Origin: Pseudomonas japonica
GTDB lineage: Bacteria; Pseudomonadota; Gammaproteobacteria; Pseudomonadales; Pseudomonadaceae
Assembly: GCF_013522925.1 (NCBI RefSeq)
Contig: NZ_JAAMQU010000001.1
Location: forward strand, 490,927 to 554,926
Reading direction: 5' to 3'
DNA length: 64,000 nt
Shown: piece after piece, positions 1 through 7,595 of the stretch
Layout: every line of letters begins with the position of its first letter
Numbering within the stretch: position 1 is the first letter of the stretch
Made by a program: the position numbers and the translations under genes
Notes under the pieces: generated by a model
The model's database searches: none
Seen by the model: the letters and a program-made list of their open reading frames with translations, nothing else
What the model was told of the DNA's origin: nothing

Positions 1-363
1 GCCGGCGCCGGTTTCAGCGATCAGGCGTTTTTTGCCCATGCGCTTGGCCAGCAGTACTTGGCCAATGCAGTTGTTCACCTTATGGGCGCCGGTGTGGTTG
101 AGCTCTTCACGCTTGAAGTAGATCTTCGCGCCGCCACAGTACTCGGTGAGCCGCTCGGCGAAGTACAGCGGGTTCGGCCGGCCGATATAGTCGCGCTGGA
201 AATAAGCCAGCTGTTCAAGAAACGCCGGATCTTGCTTGGCGGCTTCGTACTCACGAGCCAGGTCCAGTACCAGAGGCATCAGGGTTTCAGCGACGTAACG
301 GCCGCCGAAGGCGCCGAACAGGCCGTTGGCGTCCGGGCCGTTGCGCAAGGTTTGAGCAGTCAT
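1..363 (-). CDS. trpB: Tryptophan synthase beta subunit, N-terminal part (cut by window edge)
   Basis: Only the first 121 codons are in the window; the gene runs off the left edge. TrpB condenses indole with L-serine to give L-tryptophan, using pyridoxal phosphate, in a complex with TrpA. The translation begins [20 protein letters not shown] and contains the cofactor-lysine motif HTGAHKVNN, which identifies the family. The ATG is at 363-361 on the minus strand. It is divergent from trpI, the standard Pseudomonas arrangement in which TrpI activates trpBA. This reading frame is not the longest open frame in the stretch, but it is clearly the real one. Confidence 0.95.
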   Translation of the reverse strand, partial: MTAQTLRNGPDANGLFGAFGGRYVAETLMPLVLDLAREYEAAKQDPAFLEQLAYFQRDYIGRPNPLYFAERLTEYCGGAKIYFKREELNHTGAHKVNNCIGQVLLAKRMGKKRLIAETGAG

Positions 364-465
364 GGCGAATTCCAGGGCAGATGACAGATGCCTTTACTCT
401 AGCCGCGACACGCTGATTGGAAAACCGATAAGATCGCAACAACCTGTAAGGAAAACTCACAGATC
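364..465. promoter_or_regulatory. Divergent trpB-trpI control region
   Basis: These 102 bases separate the start codons of trpB (leftward) and trpI (rightward). In Pseudomonas the LysR-type protein TrpI binds such a shared region and, with indoleglycerol phosphate, activates trpBA. I see a likely trpI ribosome site (AAGGA at 449-453) but could not place the TrpI boxes with certainty, so the binding role is inferred from arrangement only. Confidence 0.5.
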
Positions 466-1386
466 ATGAGCCGTGACCTTCCATCGCTCAATGCGCTCAG
501 GGCCTTTGAAGCGACTGCCCGCCTCGGCAGCCTGAGCCAGGCGGCGCGCCAGCTGAACGTGACCCATGGGGCGGTCAGCCGACAGCTAAAGGCACTGGAA
601 GCCGAGCTGGGGATTGCGCTGTTCGCCAAGGATGGCCGTGGCCTGAAACTCACCGAGGCGGGGCTGCGGCTGCGTGAAGCCAGTAGCCAGGCATTCGACC
701 GGCTGCGTGAGGTGTGCGCGGAGTTGGCAGTTGCTGATGCGAACGCGCCTTTTGTGCTCGGCTGCTCGGGTAGTTTGTTGGCCCGATGGTTTATCCCCAG
801 GCTGGGGCGTTTGAATGCCGAGCTGCCAGACCTGCGTTTGCATTTGTCTGCGGGAGAAGGCGACCTGGACCCCAAAAGCCCGGGTATCGATGCCCTGCTG
901 GTGTATGCCGAGCCACCGTGGCCTGCTGATGTGGACGTACATGAACTCATCGACGAGCGTATTGGCCCAGTGGTCAGCCCCCACTATGCCGGATTCAGCG
1001 GCCTGATCGGCGCACCGCCACGGGCTGTATTGAGTGAGGGGTTGCTGCAGACGGTCTCGCGGCCCCAGGCGTGGCCGAACTGGGCATCATCACAAGGGGT
1101 AGATCCATCGAAGCTTGCGTTCAGCCAGAGCTTCGAGCACCTCTATTACCTGCTCGAAGCAGCGGTTGCCGGCCTTGGCGTGGCCATTGCACCGCAGGCA
1201 CTGGTTGCAGATGACCTGCAGGCCGGGCGCCTGGTTGCGCCCTGGGGGTTCACGCAAACGCCGGCCTGTCTTGCTTTGTGGGTGCCCCAACGGCGAGCGG
1301 GCCGTCGTGCCGAACGCCTTGCGGGCTGGTTACGGCTCGAGCTGGCCCGTCAGGTCGATCAGTGGGAGCGCTTGCAGAGCAGGTAA
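466..1386 (+). CDS. trpI: LysR-type activator of trpBA, TrpI
   Basis: This 306-residue protein has the usual LysR layout. An N-terminal winged helix-turn-helix (about residues 8-65, with the stretch [20 protein letters not shown]) is followed by a substrate-binding-like effector domain. Divergence from trpB fixes the identity as TrpI, which activates trpBA when indoleglycerol phosphate is present. The length is normal for the family. Its 3' end overlaps the 3' end of the convergent DUF883 gene by 28 bases. Alternative: another LysR regulator, but the trpB context makes this unlikely. Confidence 0.92.
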   Translation: MSRDLPSLNALRAFEATARLGSLSQAARQLNVTHGAVSRQLKALEAELGIALFAKDGRGLKLTEAGLRLREASSQAFDRLREVCAELAVADANAPFVLGCSGSLLARWFIPRLGRLNAELPDLRLHLSAGEGDLDPKSPGIDALLVYAEPPWPADVDVHELIDERIGPVVSPHYAGFSGLIGAPPRAVLSEGLLQTVSRPQAWPNWASSQGVDPSKLAFSQSFEHLYYLLEAAVAGLGVAIAPQALVADDLQAGRLVAPWGFTQTPACLALWVPQRRAGRRAERLAGWLRLELARQVDQWERLQSR

Positions 1387-1685
1387 GCGGCGATCAGGCC
1401 AACAGCGCCAATGGCGATCCCTGCGGTGGTCAGTGGATGCTCCTGGGCGTATTCCTTGGTGGCCAGGCTGGTTTCACGGGTTCTGACCTTCACGTCTTCA
1501 TACACGTCTGCCAACAGGCTACGGGAATGCTTCAGTGCTGTCTCGGCGTTTGCCCGCAGGGCTTTGAGCGTTTTACGGGACTCTTCGGACGCATCGCCCT
1601 TGAGGCCTTCCAGCGAACGAAGCAGGCTTTCGATTTCTGCTTCCATGCTTTGCAGCGATGCCTTGCGCAGCGAATTATTGGCCAT
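1359..1685 (-). CDS. DUF883 (ElaB/YqjD-like) membrane-anchored protein
   Basis: This is a 108-residue protein. Its first 80 residues are charged and probably helical, with regular Leu/Ala/Glu spacing. A C-terminal hydrophobic segment follows (about residues 86-104, [19 protein letters not shown]), preceded by the HPL motif typical of DUF883. E. coli relatives (ElaB, YqjD, YgaM) are inner-membrane proteins that bind ribosomes through their N-terminus in stationary phase; transfer of that role here is inference. It is convergent with trpI, and the two genes share 28 bases at their 3' ends. Confidence 0.85.
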   Translation of the reverse strand: MANNSLRKASLQSMEAEIESLLRSLEGLKGDASEESRKTLKALRANAETALKHSRSLLADVYEDVKVRTRETSLATKEYAQEHPLTTAGIAIGAVGLIAAYLLCKRSH

Positions 1686-1844
1686 GGTTCACTCCTGCTG
1701 TGGTAGTTGCGGTGTAAGAGTCCGACTGCGCCGCTCCGTAAAAGTGCGGCACTCGTGAACTTTTGCCGCTCCTCGAGGCACAGATGTAAACGGCGCCACC
1801 GGCCAGTTGCCGATGGCGGTCCTACTGACCGAGGAGCTGCGCAT

Positions 1845-2060
1845 ATGAGTGATCATCACACCTATAAAAAGATCGACCTCGTAGGGTCGTCCACCACCAG
1901 CATCGACGATGCCATCAAGAATGCCATTGCCGAGGCGGCGAAAACCATTCAGAACCTGGAGTGGTTCGAGGTGACCGAAACACGTGGTCATATTGAAGAT
2001 GGGCAAGTGAAGCACTTTCAGGTCACTCTGAAAGTCGGTTTCAGGATTAACAATAGCTGA
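1845..2060 (+). CDS. Dodecin, flavin-binding small protein
   Basis: A 71-residue protein matching the dodecin family in size and sequence (HTYKKIDLVGSS, then a helix rich in Ala/Ile, then the WFEVTETRGHI strand). Dodecins form hollow 12-mers that bind riboflavin or FMN and are thought to buffer free flavin. The start is the ATG at 1845, behind GAGGAG at 1830-1835; an upstream in-frame extension to 1707 has no family similarity and is excluded. It appears monocistronic. Confidence 0.9.
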   Translation: MSDHHTYKKIDLVGSSTTSIDDAIKNAIAEAAKTIQNLEWFEVTETRGHIEDGQVKHFQVTLKVGFRINNS

Positions 2061-2145
2061 TCGGCTTCGGGGGTACTCCGCCGAAAGGAGGGGGCTGCTG
2101 GCAGCTCCGCCGACTTTGTTCAAATCGACTCAAGGACCGTGAACG

Positions 2146-2367
2146 ATGAAAAAAGTCTTGTTGGCAACTGTACTGTTCGGCCTGGCAGGTAGCGCCCTGG
2201 CGGCGGGCAAGCCATGCGATGAACTTAAAAGCGAGATCGACGCAAAGATCCAGGCCAAGGGTGCCTCCGGATATTCGCTCGAGGTTGTGGACAAGGGCAG
2301 CGCGGCGGACGGCAAGGTGGTAGGCACCTGCGAAGGCGGTACCAAGGAAATCGTCTACAAGCGCTGA
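2146..2367 (+). CDS. DUF1161 family periplasmic protein
   Basis: This 73-residue protein has a clear signal peptide (MKKVLLATVLFGLAGSALA, cleavage after about residue 19). The short mature domain has two cysteines (CDELKSEI... and GTCEGG), which could form a disulfide. DUF1161 has no known function. A second, longer paralogue lies at 3972-4244 and shares the pattern C-x-ELK-x-EI-x-AKIQA. A strong hairpin follows at 2378-2404. Confidence 0.85.
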   Translation: MKKVLLATVLFGLAGSALAAGKPCDELKSEIDAKIQAKGASGYSLEVVDKGSAADGKVVGTCEGGTKEIVYKR

Positions 2368-2377
2368 TACCGGCGCG

Positions 2378-2404
2378 CCACCGTGCCCGTCATGGGCACG
2401 GTGG
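2378..2404. terminator. Hairpin between convergent DUF1161 and flavin monooxygenase genes
   Basis: An 11-bp perfect GC-rich stem (2378-2388 pairing with 2394-2404) has a 5-base loop and is followed on the plus strand by TTT. It lies between two convergent genes, so it can end transcription from the left and possibly from the right. The U-tract is short, so terminator strength is uncertain. Confidence 0.65.
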
Positions 2405-2412
2405 TTTGAAGG

Positions 2413-3414
2413 TTACCCCCGCATCAGCTGGCCGAGAAGCTCGTACGAGCGTATCCGATCTGCGTGTTCATACAGGTCAGAGGTAAAGATCAATTCGTCG
2501 GCCTGTGTCTGCTCCAGCAGCACCTCCAGCTTCGCGCGGATCTTCAATGGGCTGCCGATCATGGCCATACCAAGGAAGCTTCCCACCGCATCTTTTTCAT
2601 GGGGTAGCCAAAGCCCTTGCATGGTCTCGACCGGAGGCTGGAGCATCAAGGTTTCGCCACGAATCAGGTTAAGAATGCGCTGGTACACCGAAGTAGCCAG
2701 GTAATCGGCACGCTCATCACTGTCGGCCGCCACCAGTGGAATACCCAGCATTACGTAGGGCTTGTCCAGGTACTGGGAAGGCGTGAAGTGGTCCCGATAG
2801 ATACGGATGGCTTCGTGCATCAACCGAGGGGCGAAATGCGAGGCGAATGCGTAAGGCAGCCCGAGCATACCCGCCAGTTGAGCGCTGAACAGGCTGGAAC
2901 CCAACAGCCATACAGGCACCTGGGTACCGGTGCCGGGCACCGCAACCACGCGCTGGCCTGGTGTGCGTGGGCCAAGGTACTGAAGCAGCTCTTCGACGTC
3001 CTGAGGGAAATCGTCCGCGCTGCCGCTGCGTTCGCGGCGCAAGGCGCGTGCGGTCATTTGATCCGAGCCGGGCGCGCGGCCCAGCCCCAGGTCGATACGG
3101 CCCGGGTACAGGCTCTCGAGTGTGCCGAACTGCTCGGCGATCACCAGCGGCGCATGGTTAGGCAGCATCACGCCGCCAGAGCCCACTCGAATGGAGGAAG
3201 TCCCCCCTGCTATGTAGCCCAGCAGCACGGCGGTCGCCGAGCTGGCGATGCCGTCCATGTTGTGGTGCTCGGCGACCCAGAAGCGGTTGTAGCCAAAGCG
3301 CTCCAGATGCTGAGCCAGGTCCAGCGAGTTGCGCAGCGCCTGGGAAGGGCCGGTTTCCTTGCGCACGGGCACCAGGTCCAGTGCCGAGTATTTGATGTCA
3401 GTCAGTGATTTCAT
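2413..3414 (-). CDS. LLM-class flavin-dependent oxidoreductase (luciferase-like)
   Basis: This 333-residue protein belongs to the bacterial luciferase-like monooxygenase family. It has the N-terminal segment [20 protein letters not shown], then [25 protein letters not shown] and the GLGRAPG motif, all characteristic of the YhbW-type single-component subgroup. These enzymes use reduced flavin and oxygen, but the substrate cannot be told from sequence. The start is the ATG at 3414; an upstream extension of the frame to 3846 runs antisense to osmC and is rejected. It is divergent from osmC, with about 150 bases between them. Confidence 0.88.
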   Translation of the reverse strand: MKSLTDIKYSALDLVPVRKETGPSQALRNSLDLAQHLERFGYNRFWVAEHHNMDGIASSATAVLLGYIAGGTSSIRVGSGGVMLPNHAPLVIAEQFGTLESLYPGRIDLGLGRAPGSDQMTARALRRERSGSADDFPQDVEELLQYLGPRTPGQRVVAVPGTGTQVPVWLLGSSLFSAQLAGMLGLPYAFASHFAPRLMHEAIRIYRDHFTPSQYLDKPYVMLGIPLVAADSDERADYLATSVYQRILNLIRGETLMLQPPVETMQGLWLPHEKDAVGSFLGMAMIGSPLKIRAKLEVLLEQTQADELIFTSDLYEHADRIRSYELLGQLMRG

Positions 3415-3502
3415 AAGCACTCCAAAAAAGAGACACCCCCGCGCCTTTTTCTTGTCTGGTGAACACATTGAACGCTTTGACCCGCTTTCGCAAATCTGTG
3501 CT

Positions 3503-3530
3503 GAACTTGCATTGGCGCTCCGCTCTCTCA
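3503..3530 (+). promoter_or_regulatory. Sigma-22 (AlgU/RpoE-type) promoter of osmC
   Basis: GAACTT at 3503-3508 is followed after 17 bases by TCTCA at 3526-3530, against the AlgU consensus GAACTT-N16/17-TCTGA (one mismatch in the -10). The predicted start near 3536 leaves a leader of about 27 bases before the osmC ATG. Control of osmC by AlgU is known in P. aeruginosa; use of this site here is inference. Confidence 0.7.
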
Positions 3531-3562
3531 AACCAGACGGTTCCAACAACGAGGAAACAGCA

Positions 3563-3988
3563 ATGATCAAAACAGCATCCGCAGTGTGGAAAGGCAGCTT
3601 GAAGGACGGCCAGGGCGAGATTTCCACCGAAACCGGCGTGCTCAAAAGCGCCCCGTACGGCTTCAAGGCCCGTTTCGAGAGTGGCCCGGGCACCAACCCG
3701 GAAGAGCTGATTGGCGCGGCCCATGCCGGTTGCTTCTCGATGGCGCTGTCGATGATCCTTGGCGAAGCCGGGCTCACTGCTGATCGCATCGATACCACGG
3801 CGCAGGTGACGCTCGACAAACAGCCAGACGGCTTTGCAATCACCAAGGTTCACCTGATCCTGAAGGCTTCCATTCCAGGTGCCAGCGAAGAGCAGTTCCA
3901 GGAGCTGGCAGGCAAGGCCAAGGCCGGTTGCCCCGTATCCAAGGTGCTTGCAGGCGCCGAGATCACCCTTGATGCGTCGCTGGTTTAA
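3563..3988 (+). CDS. osmC: Organic hydroperoxide reductase OsmC
   Basis: This 141-residue OsmC/Ohr-family peroxidase reduces organic hydroperoxides. Both catalytic cysteines are visible, in [10 protein letters not shown] and AGCPVSKVL, and the N-terminal strand region [19 protein letters not shown] is typical of the OsmC branch rather than Ohr. The start is the ATG at 3563, preceded by GAGGAAAC. An AlgU-type promoter lies just upstream, consistent with envelope or osmotic stress induction. The 3' end overlaps the start of the following DUF1161 gene by 17 bases, suggesting co-transcription. Confidence 0.93.
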   Translation: MIKTASAVWKGSLKDGQGEISTETGVLKSAPYGFKARFESGPGTNPEELIGAAHAGCFSMALSMILGEAGLTADRIDTTAQVTLDKQPDGFAITKVHLILKASIPGASEEQFQELAGKAKAGCPVSKVLAGAEITLDASLV

Positions 3989-4244
3989 GCCCGCCTCGCC
4001 ACGCGCTGTAGCCGGCGCCTCATTGGCTGGGGCAGTCGCCCTGGCCTTCGCCCTGCCGGCCACCGCGGCGCCCCGGGATTGCGCCGAGCTCAAAGCAGAG
4101 ATCGAAGCGAAGATCCAGGCCCAGGGCGTGGTGGCTTATACCCTCGAAGTGGTGCCCGTGGCAGAGGTGAAAGATCCCGCCATGGTCGTTGGCAGCTGTG
4201 CCAATGGCACCCAGCGCATCATTTATCAGAAGAACGATACCTGA
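3972..4244 (+). CDS. DUF1161 family exported protein, second copy
   Basis: A 90-residue paralogue of the protein at 2146-2367. It has a basic N-terminus ([11 protein letters not shown]) and hydrophobic core forming a longer signal peptide, cleaved near ATAA (about residue 33). The domain then has the same C-x-ELKxEI, KIQAQG, YTLEVV and GSC-x-NGT-x-RIIY pattern. The start is the ATG at 3972, inside the end of osmC (17-base overlap), so translation may be coupled to osmC and the gene probably shares its AlgU-type promoter. Function unknown. Confidence 0.8.
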   Translation: MRRWFKPASPRAVAGASLAGAVALAFALPATAAPRDCAELKAEIEAKIQAQGVVAYTLEVVPVAEVKDPAMVVGSCANGTQRIIYQKNDT

Positions 4245-4270
4245 GGCTCGGGCCCCGAGGGGCCTTTAGC

Positions 4271-4684
4271 CTAGAACAGGCAGTTCACCTGGCGCTCGGT
4301 CGCCAGTTTTGTGCCCTGCGCATCGTAGAGGAAGCCGAAGGTTTGCAGCCCCAGGTTGCGGGCTTCGAAGCGATACCGCTGGCCGGCCTGGAAGCCGTCA
4401 TAGCGCAGGCTGATGTAGCAGATACGTTCCGACGGCTGCATCAATGGAAGGCCGCCCGTGGTGACTTCGTAGTCGAAGCGCACCTGCAGCTCGTGGCCGC
4501 CAGGCGCAAACTGAAAATAGCGCCCATCTTCCAGCCGCTGATTATCCAGCCGTTCGGCCATTACCATTTTCCCGGTGCGGGTGAACATCTCGACCCAGGC
4601 CTGGTGCGGGTCATGCGCCGGTACTGGCGAGGTCGTGCATGCCGTCAGGAGCATACCGAGGAGTAACAAGGCATAACGGTGCAT
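4271..4684 (-). CDS. PA0061/PA0062-family lipoprotein
   Basis: This 137-residue protein has a lipoprotein signal peptide ending in the lipobox LLTAC (Cys at about 16), so it is lipid-anchored, probably in the outer membrane. The mature part has the family pattern DPHQAWVEM, RYFQFAPGGHELQVRF and CYISLRYDGFQAGQRYRFEA. It is a diverged paralogue of the next gene upstream on the same strand (4732-5145); both keep two cysteines besides the lipobox one. No enzyme motif is visible. The family is known mainly from Pseudomonas and is uncharacterised. Confidence 0.85.
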   Translation of the reverse strand: MHRYALLLLGMLLTACTTSPVPAHDPHQAWVEMFTRTGKMVMAERLDNQRLEDGRYFQFAPGGHELQVRFDYEVTTGGLPLMQPSERICYISLRYDGFQAGQRYRFEARNLGLQTFGFLYDAQGTKLATERQVNCLF

Positions 4685-4731
4685 AGGCGGGTTCCCAGGG
4701 AAGCGCTTTCAGCATACCCGATGGAAAGTTG

Positions 4732-5145
4732 TCACGCCCGCTGACAACCGGCGGGTTGTGCACGGCCTACCAGGCGGCGCTGCTGGTCATAAAGCTTGGC
4801 CCACGGGGTAAAGCCCAGGCTGCCTGCTTCCAGTTGGTAACGCTCGCCGGCGTTGAAATTGCTGTATTTGATGTTCAGCTGGCAGTCGCGGGATAGCGGC
4901 GCCGCTTGCGGCCCGATGTTGCTGGGGGCGACGGTGAACTGGTAGCGCACGGTCAGCTCATGGCTGCCAGGCTCGACCTCGAAGTAACGGTTGTCATCCA
5001 GTGCCTGCGCGTCCACCTCTTGGGCATGCAGGGCATTGTCTTCGGGTACCTGCAAATCGACCCAGGCCTGGTTCGGGTCGGGCTTGGGCAGCCCCATGCA
5101 GCCGGTAAGGGTAAGGGCAGCGGCAAGCAGGAAGATTTCACGCAT
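4732..5145 (-). CDS. PA0061/PA0062-family lipoprotein, paralogue
   Basis: A 137-residue lipoprotein (MREIFLLAAALTLTGCMGL, lipobox LTGC, Cys about 16). Alignment by eye with its neighbour at 4271-4684 shows shared blocks: DPNQAWVDL, RYFEVEPGSHELTVRY, CQLNIKYSNFNAGERYQLEAGSLG. The start at 5145 places the signal peptide correctly; the open frame extends further upstream to 5322 but without similarity. It is divergent from the aminopeptidase gene at 5219. The pair looks like an old duplication within one operon. Confidence 0.85.
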   Translation of the reverse strand: MREIFLLAAALTLTGCMGLPKPDPNQAWVDLQVPEDNALHAQEVDAQALDDNRYFEVEPGSHELTVRYQFTVAPSNIGPQAAPLSRDCQLNIKYSNFNAGERYQLEAGSLGFTPWAKLYDQQRRLVGRAQPAGCQRA

Positions 5146-5218
5146 TGGAGGCTCCAGGCAGGCATGATAGGGCGCTGAAACCAGGCCCCGAAAGGGCCCC
5201 TTCAAGGCGACCTGACGC

Positions 5219-6313
5219 ATGTTCGGATTTATTGTGGGGCGTTCACGCCACGGCTCACTCGACCGCTTTTTCAAAGGTTTGGTTCCCGCGATGGGGTTTT
5301 TCCTGCTGAGCGGTTGCAGCACGCTGGACTACTACCAGCAGTTGGCGCGAGGGCAGCTGAACCTGCTGCGTGCCCGGGAGCCGGTGACTCGCGTGATCGA
5401 CGATCCTGGCCGTGACCCTGCCCTGCGTGCTCGCCTGGCGGAAGCGGAGAAGGCGCGAGCGTTCGCAAGCCAGCAGTTGGGCTTGCCCGATAACCGAAGC
5501 TATCGGCTTTATGCAGACATTCATCGCCCGTTCGTGGTGTGGAACGTGTTCGCGACCCAGGAATTTTCCCTGGACCCCGTTCAGTATTGTTTCCCCATTG
5601 CCGGGTGCGTTGCCTACCGCGGGTACTACGAGCAAGGCCGCGCCCGCGGTGCGGCAGCCTTGCTGCGCCAAAAGGGGTTGGATGTGTATATGGGCGGGGT
5701 GGAAGCGTATTCCACGCTGGGATGGTTCGATGACCCTATCGTCAGCTCCATGATGAATTGGGGCGACGAGCGCCTGGCCACGCTGATCTTCCATGAGTTG
5801 GCGCACCAGCAGGTGTATGTGCCCGGCGATACGCCGTTCAACGAATCCTTCGCGACATTCGTGGAGCAGGAAGGCACACGGCAGTGGCGCGCGGCCCGGG
5901 GGTTGCCGCCACAGGAGGGCAGCCAGAACGTGCGCAGGGACGCCTTCGTGCAAATGGTCCTCGGCCTGCGCGGCCGGCTTGAGGCACTGTACGCGCAGCT
6001 GCTGCCGCCACAGGCCATGCGTGCGGGCAAGCAAGCTGAAATAGAGAACTTCAGGCAGGCCTACCGCCGCCTGCGGGATACCGAGTGGGGTGGCAAAGGC
6101 GCCTATGACGCCTGGGTGGAGGCCCCCATCAACAATGCCAAACTGCTGCCCTTCGGGCTTTACGACCAGTGGGTGCCGGCGTTTGCCACGCTCTACCGGC
6201 AAAGCGGAGCGCAGTGGCCGGCGTTCTACCAGGCCGTCCGTGGCCTGGCCGCGCTTGCGCCTTCCGAGCGCCAACAGGCACTACAAGCCTTGCTCGGCAA
6301 AGGCCCGATGTAG
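5219..6313 (+). CDS. Lipid-anchored putative zinc aminopeptidase
   Basis: This protein of about 364 residues belongs to the putative aminopeptidase family found beside the PA0061/62 lipoproteins. A lipobox (LLSGCSTL, Cys about 33) follows a basic N-terminus, indicating lipid anchoring. The zinc motif HELAHQ (about residues 193-198) and the downstream NESFATFVEQEG helix supply the expected His, His and Glu ligands. The start is uncertain: ATG 5219 gives a long n-region, while ATG 5291 is too close to the lipobox, and GTG 5234 is also possible. The 3' end overlaps the convergent HAD gene by 33 bases. Confidence 0.82.
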   Translation: MFGFIVGRSRHGSLDRFFKGLVPAMGFFLLSGCSTLDYYQQLARGQLNLLRAREPVTRVIDDPGRDPALRARLAEAEKARAFASQQLGLPDNRSYRLYADIHRPFVVWNVFATQEFSLDPVQYCFPIAGCVAYRGYYEQGRARGAAALLRQKGLDVYMGGVEAYSTLGWFDDPIVSSMMNWGDERLATLIFHELAHQQVYVPGDTPFNESFATFVEQEGTRQWRAARGLPPQEGSQNVRRDAFVQMVLGLRGRLEALYAQLLPPQAMRAGKQAEIENFRQAYRRLRDTEWGGKGAYDAWVEAPINNAKLLPFGLYDQWVPAFATLYRQSGAQWPAFYQAVRGLAALAPSERQQALQALLGKGPM

Positions 6314-6937
6314 TTCGGCCACGGTGTCGAAGTGGAATTCGGGCGCCTGGGCACTGAGCTCCTCGGTACTACCAAAGCCATAGCCCACTGAAACTGCAGC
6401 GAGGCCGTTCTGCCGCGCCCCGATCAGGTCATGCTTGCGGTCGCCGATCATCAATGTATGGGCAGAGTCCAGCTGCTCTGTTGCCAAGAGGTGGGCGATA
6501 AGCTCGACCTTGTTGGTGCGGGTGCCGTCCAGCTCGCTGCCGTAGATCACCTTGAAGTGCCGATCAAAGCCGAAGTGGCGAGCGATTTCACGGGCGAACT
6601 CCCAAGGCTTGGAGGTTGCCACAAACAGGTTGCGGCCCTGCTCACGCAGTGTGTCGAGCAGCTCGATAACCCCTTCGAACACCTCGTTTTCGTACAGGCC
6701 GGTTACCTTGAAGCGTTCGCGATAAAAGTTCACCGCGGCCCAGGCACGGGTTTCATCGAAGCCGTAGAACTGCATGAATGCTTCCAGCAGCGGCGGCCCG
6801 ATAAAGTGCTCAAGCTTGCGCAGGTCGGGCTCGTCGATACCCAGTTGCGCCAGTGCGTACTGGATGGACTTGGTGATGCCTTCACGCGGGTCCGTCAAGG
6901 TACCGTCGAGGTCGAACAAGATGTTTTGATAACGCAT
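6281..6937 (-). CDS. HAD-superfamily phosphatase (Gph-like)
   Basis: A 218-residue haloacid dehalogenase-type hydrolase with all four motifs: FDLDGTLTD (nucleophile Asp, motif I), VATSKP (motif II), a Lys in the TNKVELI region (motif III) and MIGDRKHDLIGA (motif IV). A helical cap lies between motifs I and II. It resembles the phosphoglycolate phosphatase/5'-nucleotidase subgroup; the substrate is not determined. The stop lies inside the end of the convergent aminopeptidase gene, and the gene follows the gamma carbonic anhydrase gene on the same strand by only 6 bases, so the two probably form one transcript. Confidence 0.88.
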   Translation of the reverse strand: MRYQNILFDLDGTLTDPREGITKSIQYALAQLGIDEPDLRKLEHFIGPPLLEAFMQFYGFDETRAWAAVNFYRERFKVTGLYENEVFEGVIELLDTLREQGRNLFVATSKPWEFAREIARHFGFDRHFKVIYGSELDGTRTNKVELIAHLLATEQLDSAHTLMIGDRKHDLIGARQNGLAAVSVGYGFGSTEELSAQAPEFHFDTVAELHRAFAEQGL

Positions 6938-6943
6938 GGTTAC

Positions 6944-7492
6944 TCACACTGCCGGTTGATCAAAGCCTTCGGCCAGGTGCTGGTCTTTGAGCTTTACGTA
7001 ATTGCCAGCGGTATAGCTGAAGAAGGAGCGTTCCTTCTCGGTCAATGGGCGCGCCTGCTTGACCGGGCTGCCGATATACAGGAAGCCGCTTGCCAATGTT
7101 TTGCCCGGCGGTACGAGGCTGCCGGCGCCGATGATCACTTCATCCTCCACCACCGCGCCGTCCATCACCGTGCTACCCATCCCTACCAGAATGCGGCTGC
7201 CCAAGGTGCAGCCATGCAGGATCACCTTATGGCCGATCGTCACTTCGTCACCGATGGTGAGTGGGAAGCCGCCTTCGTTGAAAGGCCCGGCATGGGTAAT
7301 GTGCAGCACGCTGCCATCTTGCACGCTGGTGCGCTTGCCGATTCGAATGCGGTGCATATCGCCGCGAATCACGGTCAAAGGCCAGACGGAGCTGTCCTCG
7401 CCGATTTCTACGTCCCCGATGACCACGGCGCTGGCATCGACAAAGGCCCTGGGCCCCACAACGGGGCGTGCCCCGGCGAATGTGCGAATCAC
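6944..7492 (-). CDS. Gamma-class carbonic anhydrase family protein
   Basis: This 182-residue left-handed beta-helix protein shows hexapeptide repeats (VVIGDV, SSVWPL, ILVGMG, AVVEDEVIIGAG, SLVPPG). It has the family signature VIRGDMHRIRIG and histidines in HITHAG and GHKVILHGC that match the metal ligands. The start is GTG at 7492 (MIRTFAGARPVVG), the position that fits homologues. Activity is not proven for most members of this group (YrdA/PaaY type). It shares a strand and probably a transcript with the downstream HAD phosphatase. Confidence 0.88.
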   Translation of the reverse strand: MIRTFAGARPVVGPRAFVDASAVVIGDVEIGEDSSVWPLTVIRGDMHRIRIGKRTSVQDGSVLHITHAGPFNEGGFPLTIGDEVTIGHKVILHGCTLGSRILVGMGSTVMDGAVVEDEVIIGAGSLVPPGKTLASGFLYIGSPVKQARPLTEKERSFFSYTAGNYVKLKDQHLAEGFDQPAV

Positions 7493-7595
7493 GATAGTTT
7501 CCTTCTGCTGGGACAATAGCGGCCGCCAATGCTGCGGTGGCCGCTGATTGTAATTAAGATGACCGGTGTTTCTTCTCAAGCCAAGGTGTGTGACC

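Noticed and set aside
1757..1790. Possible AlgU promoter before dodecin (GAACTT at 1757-1762)
   Set aside because: No TCTGA-like -10 lies at 16-17 bases; the -35 match alone is not enough.
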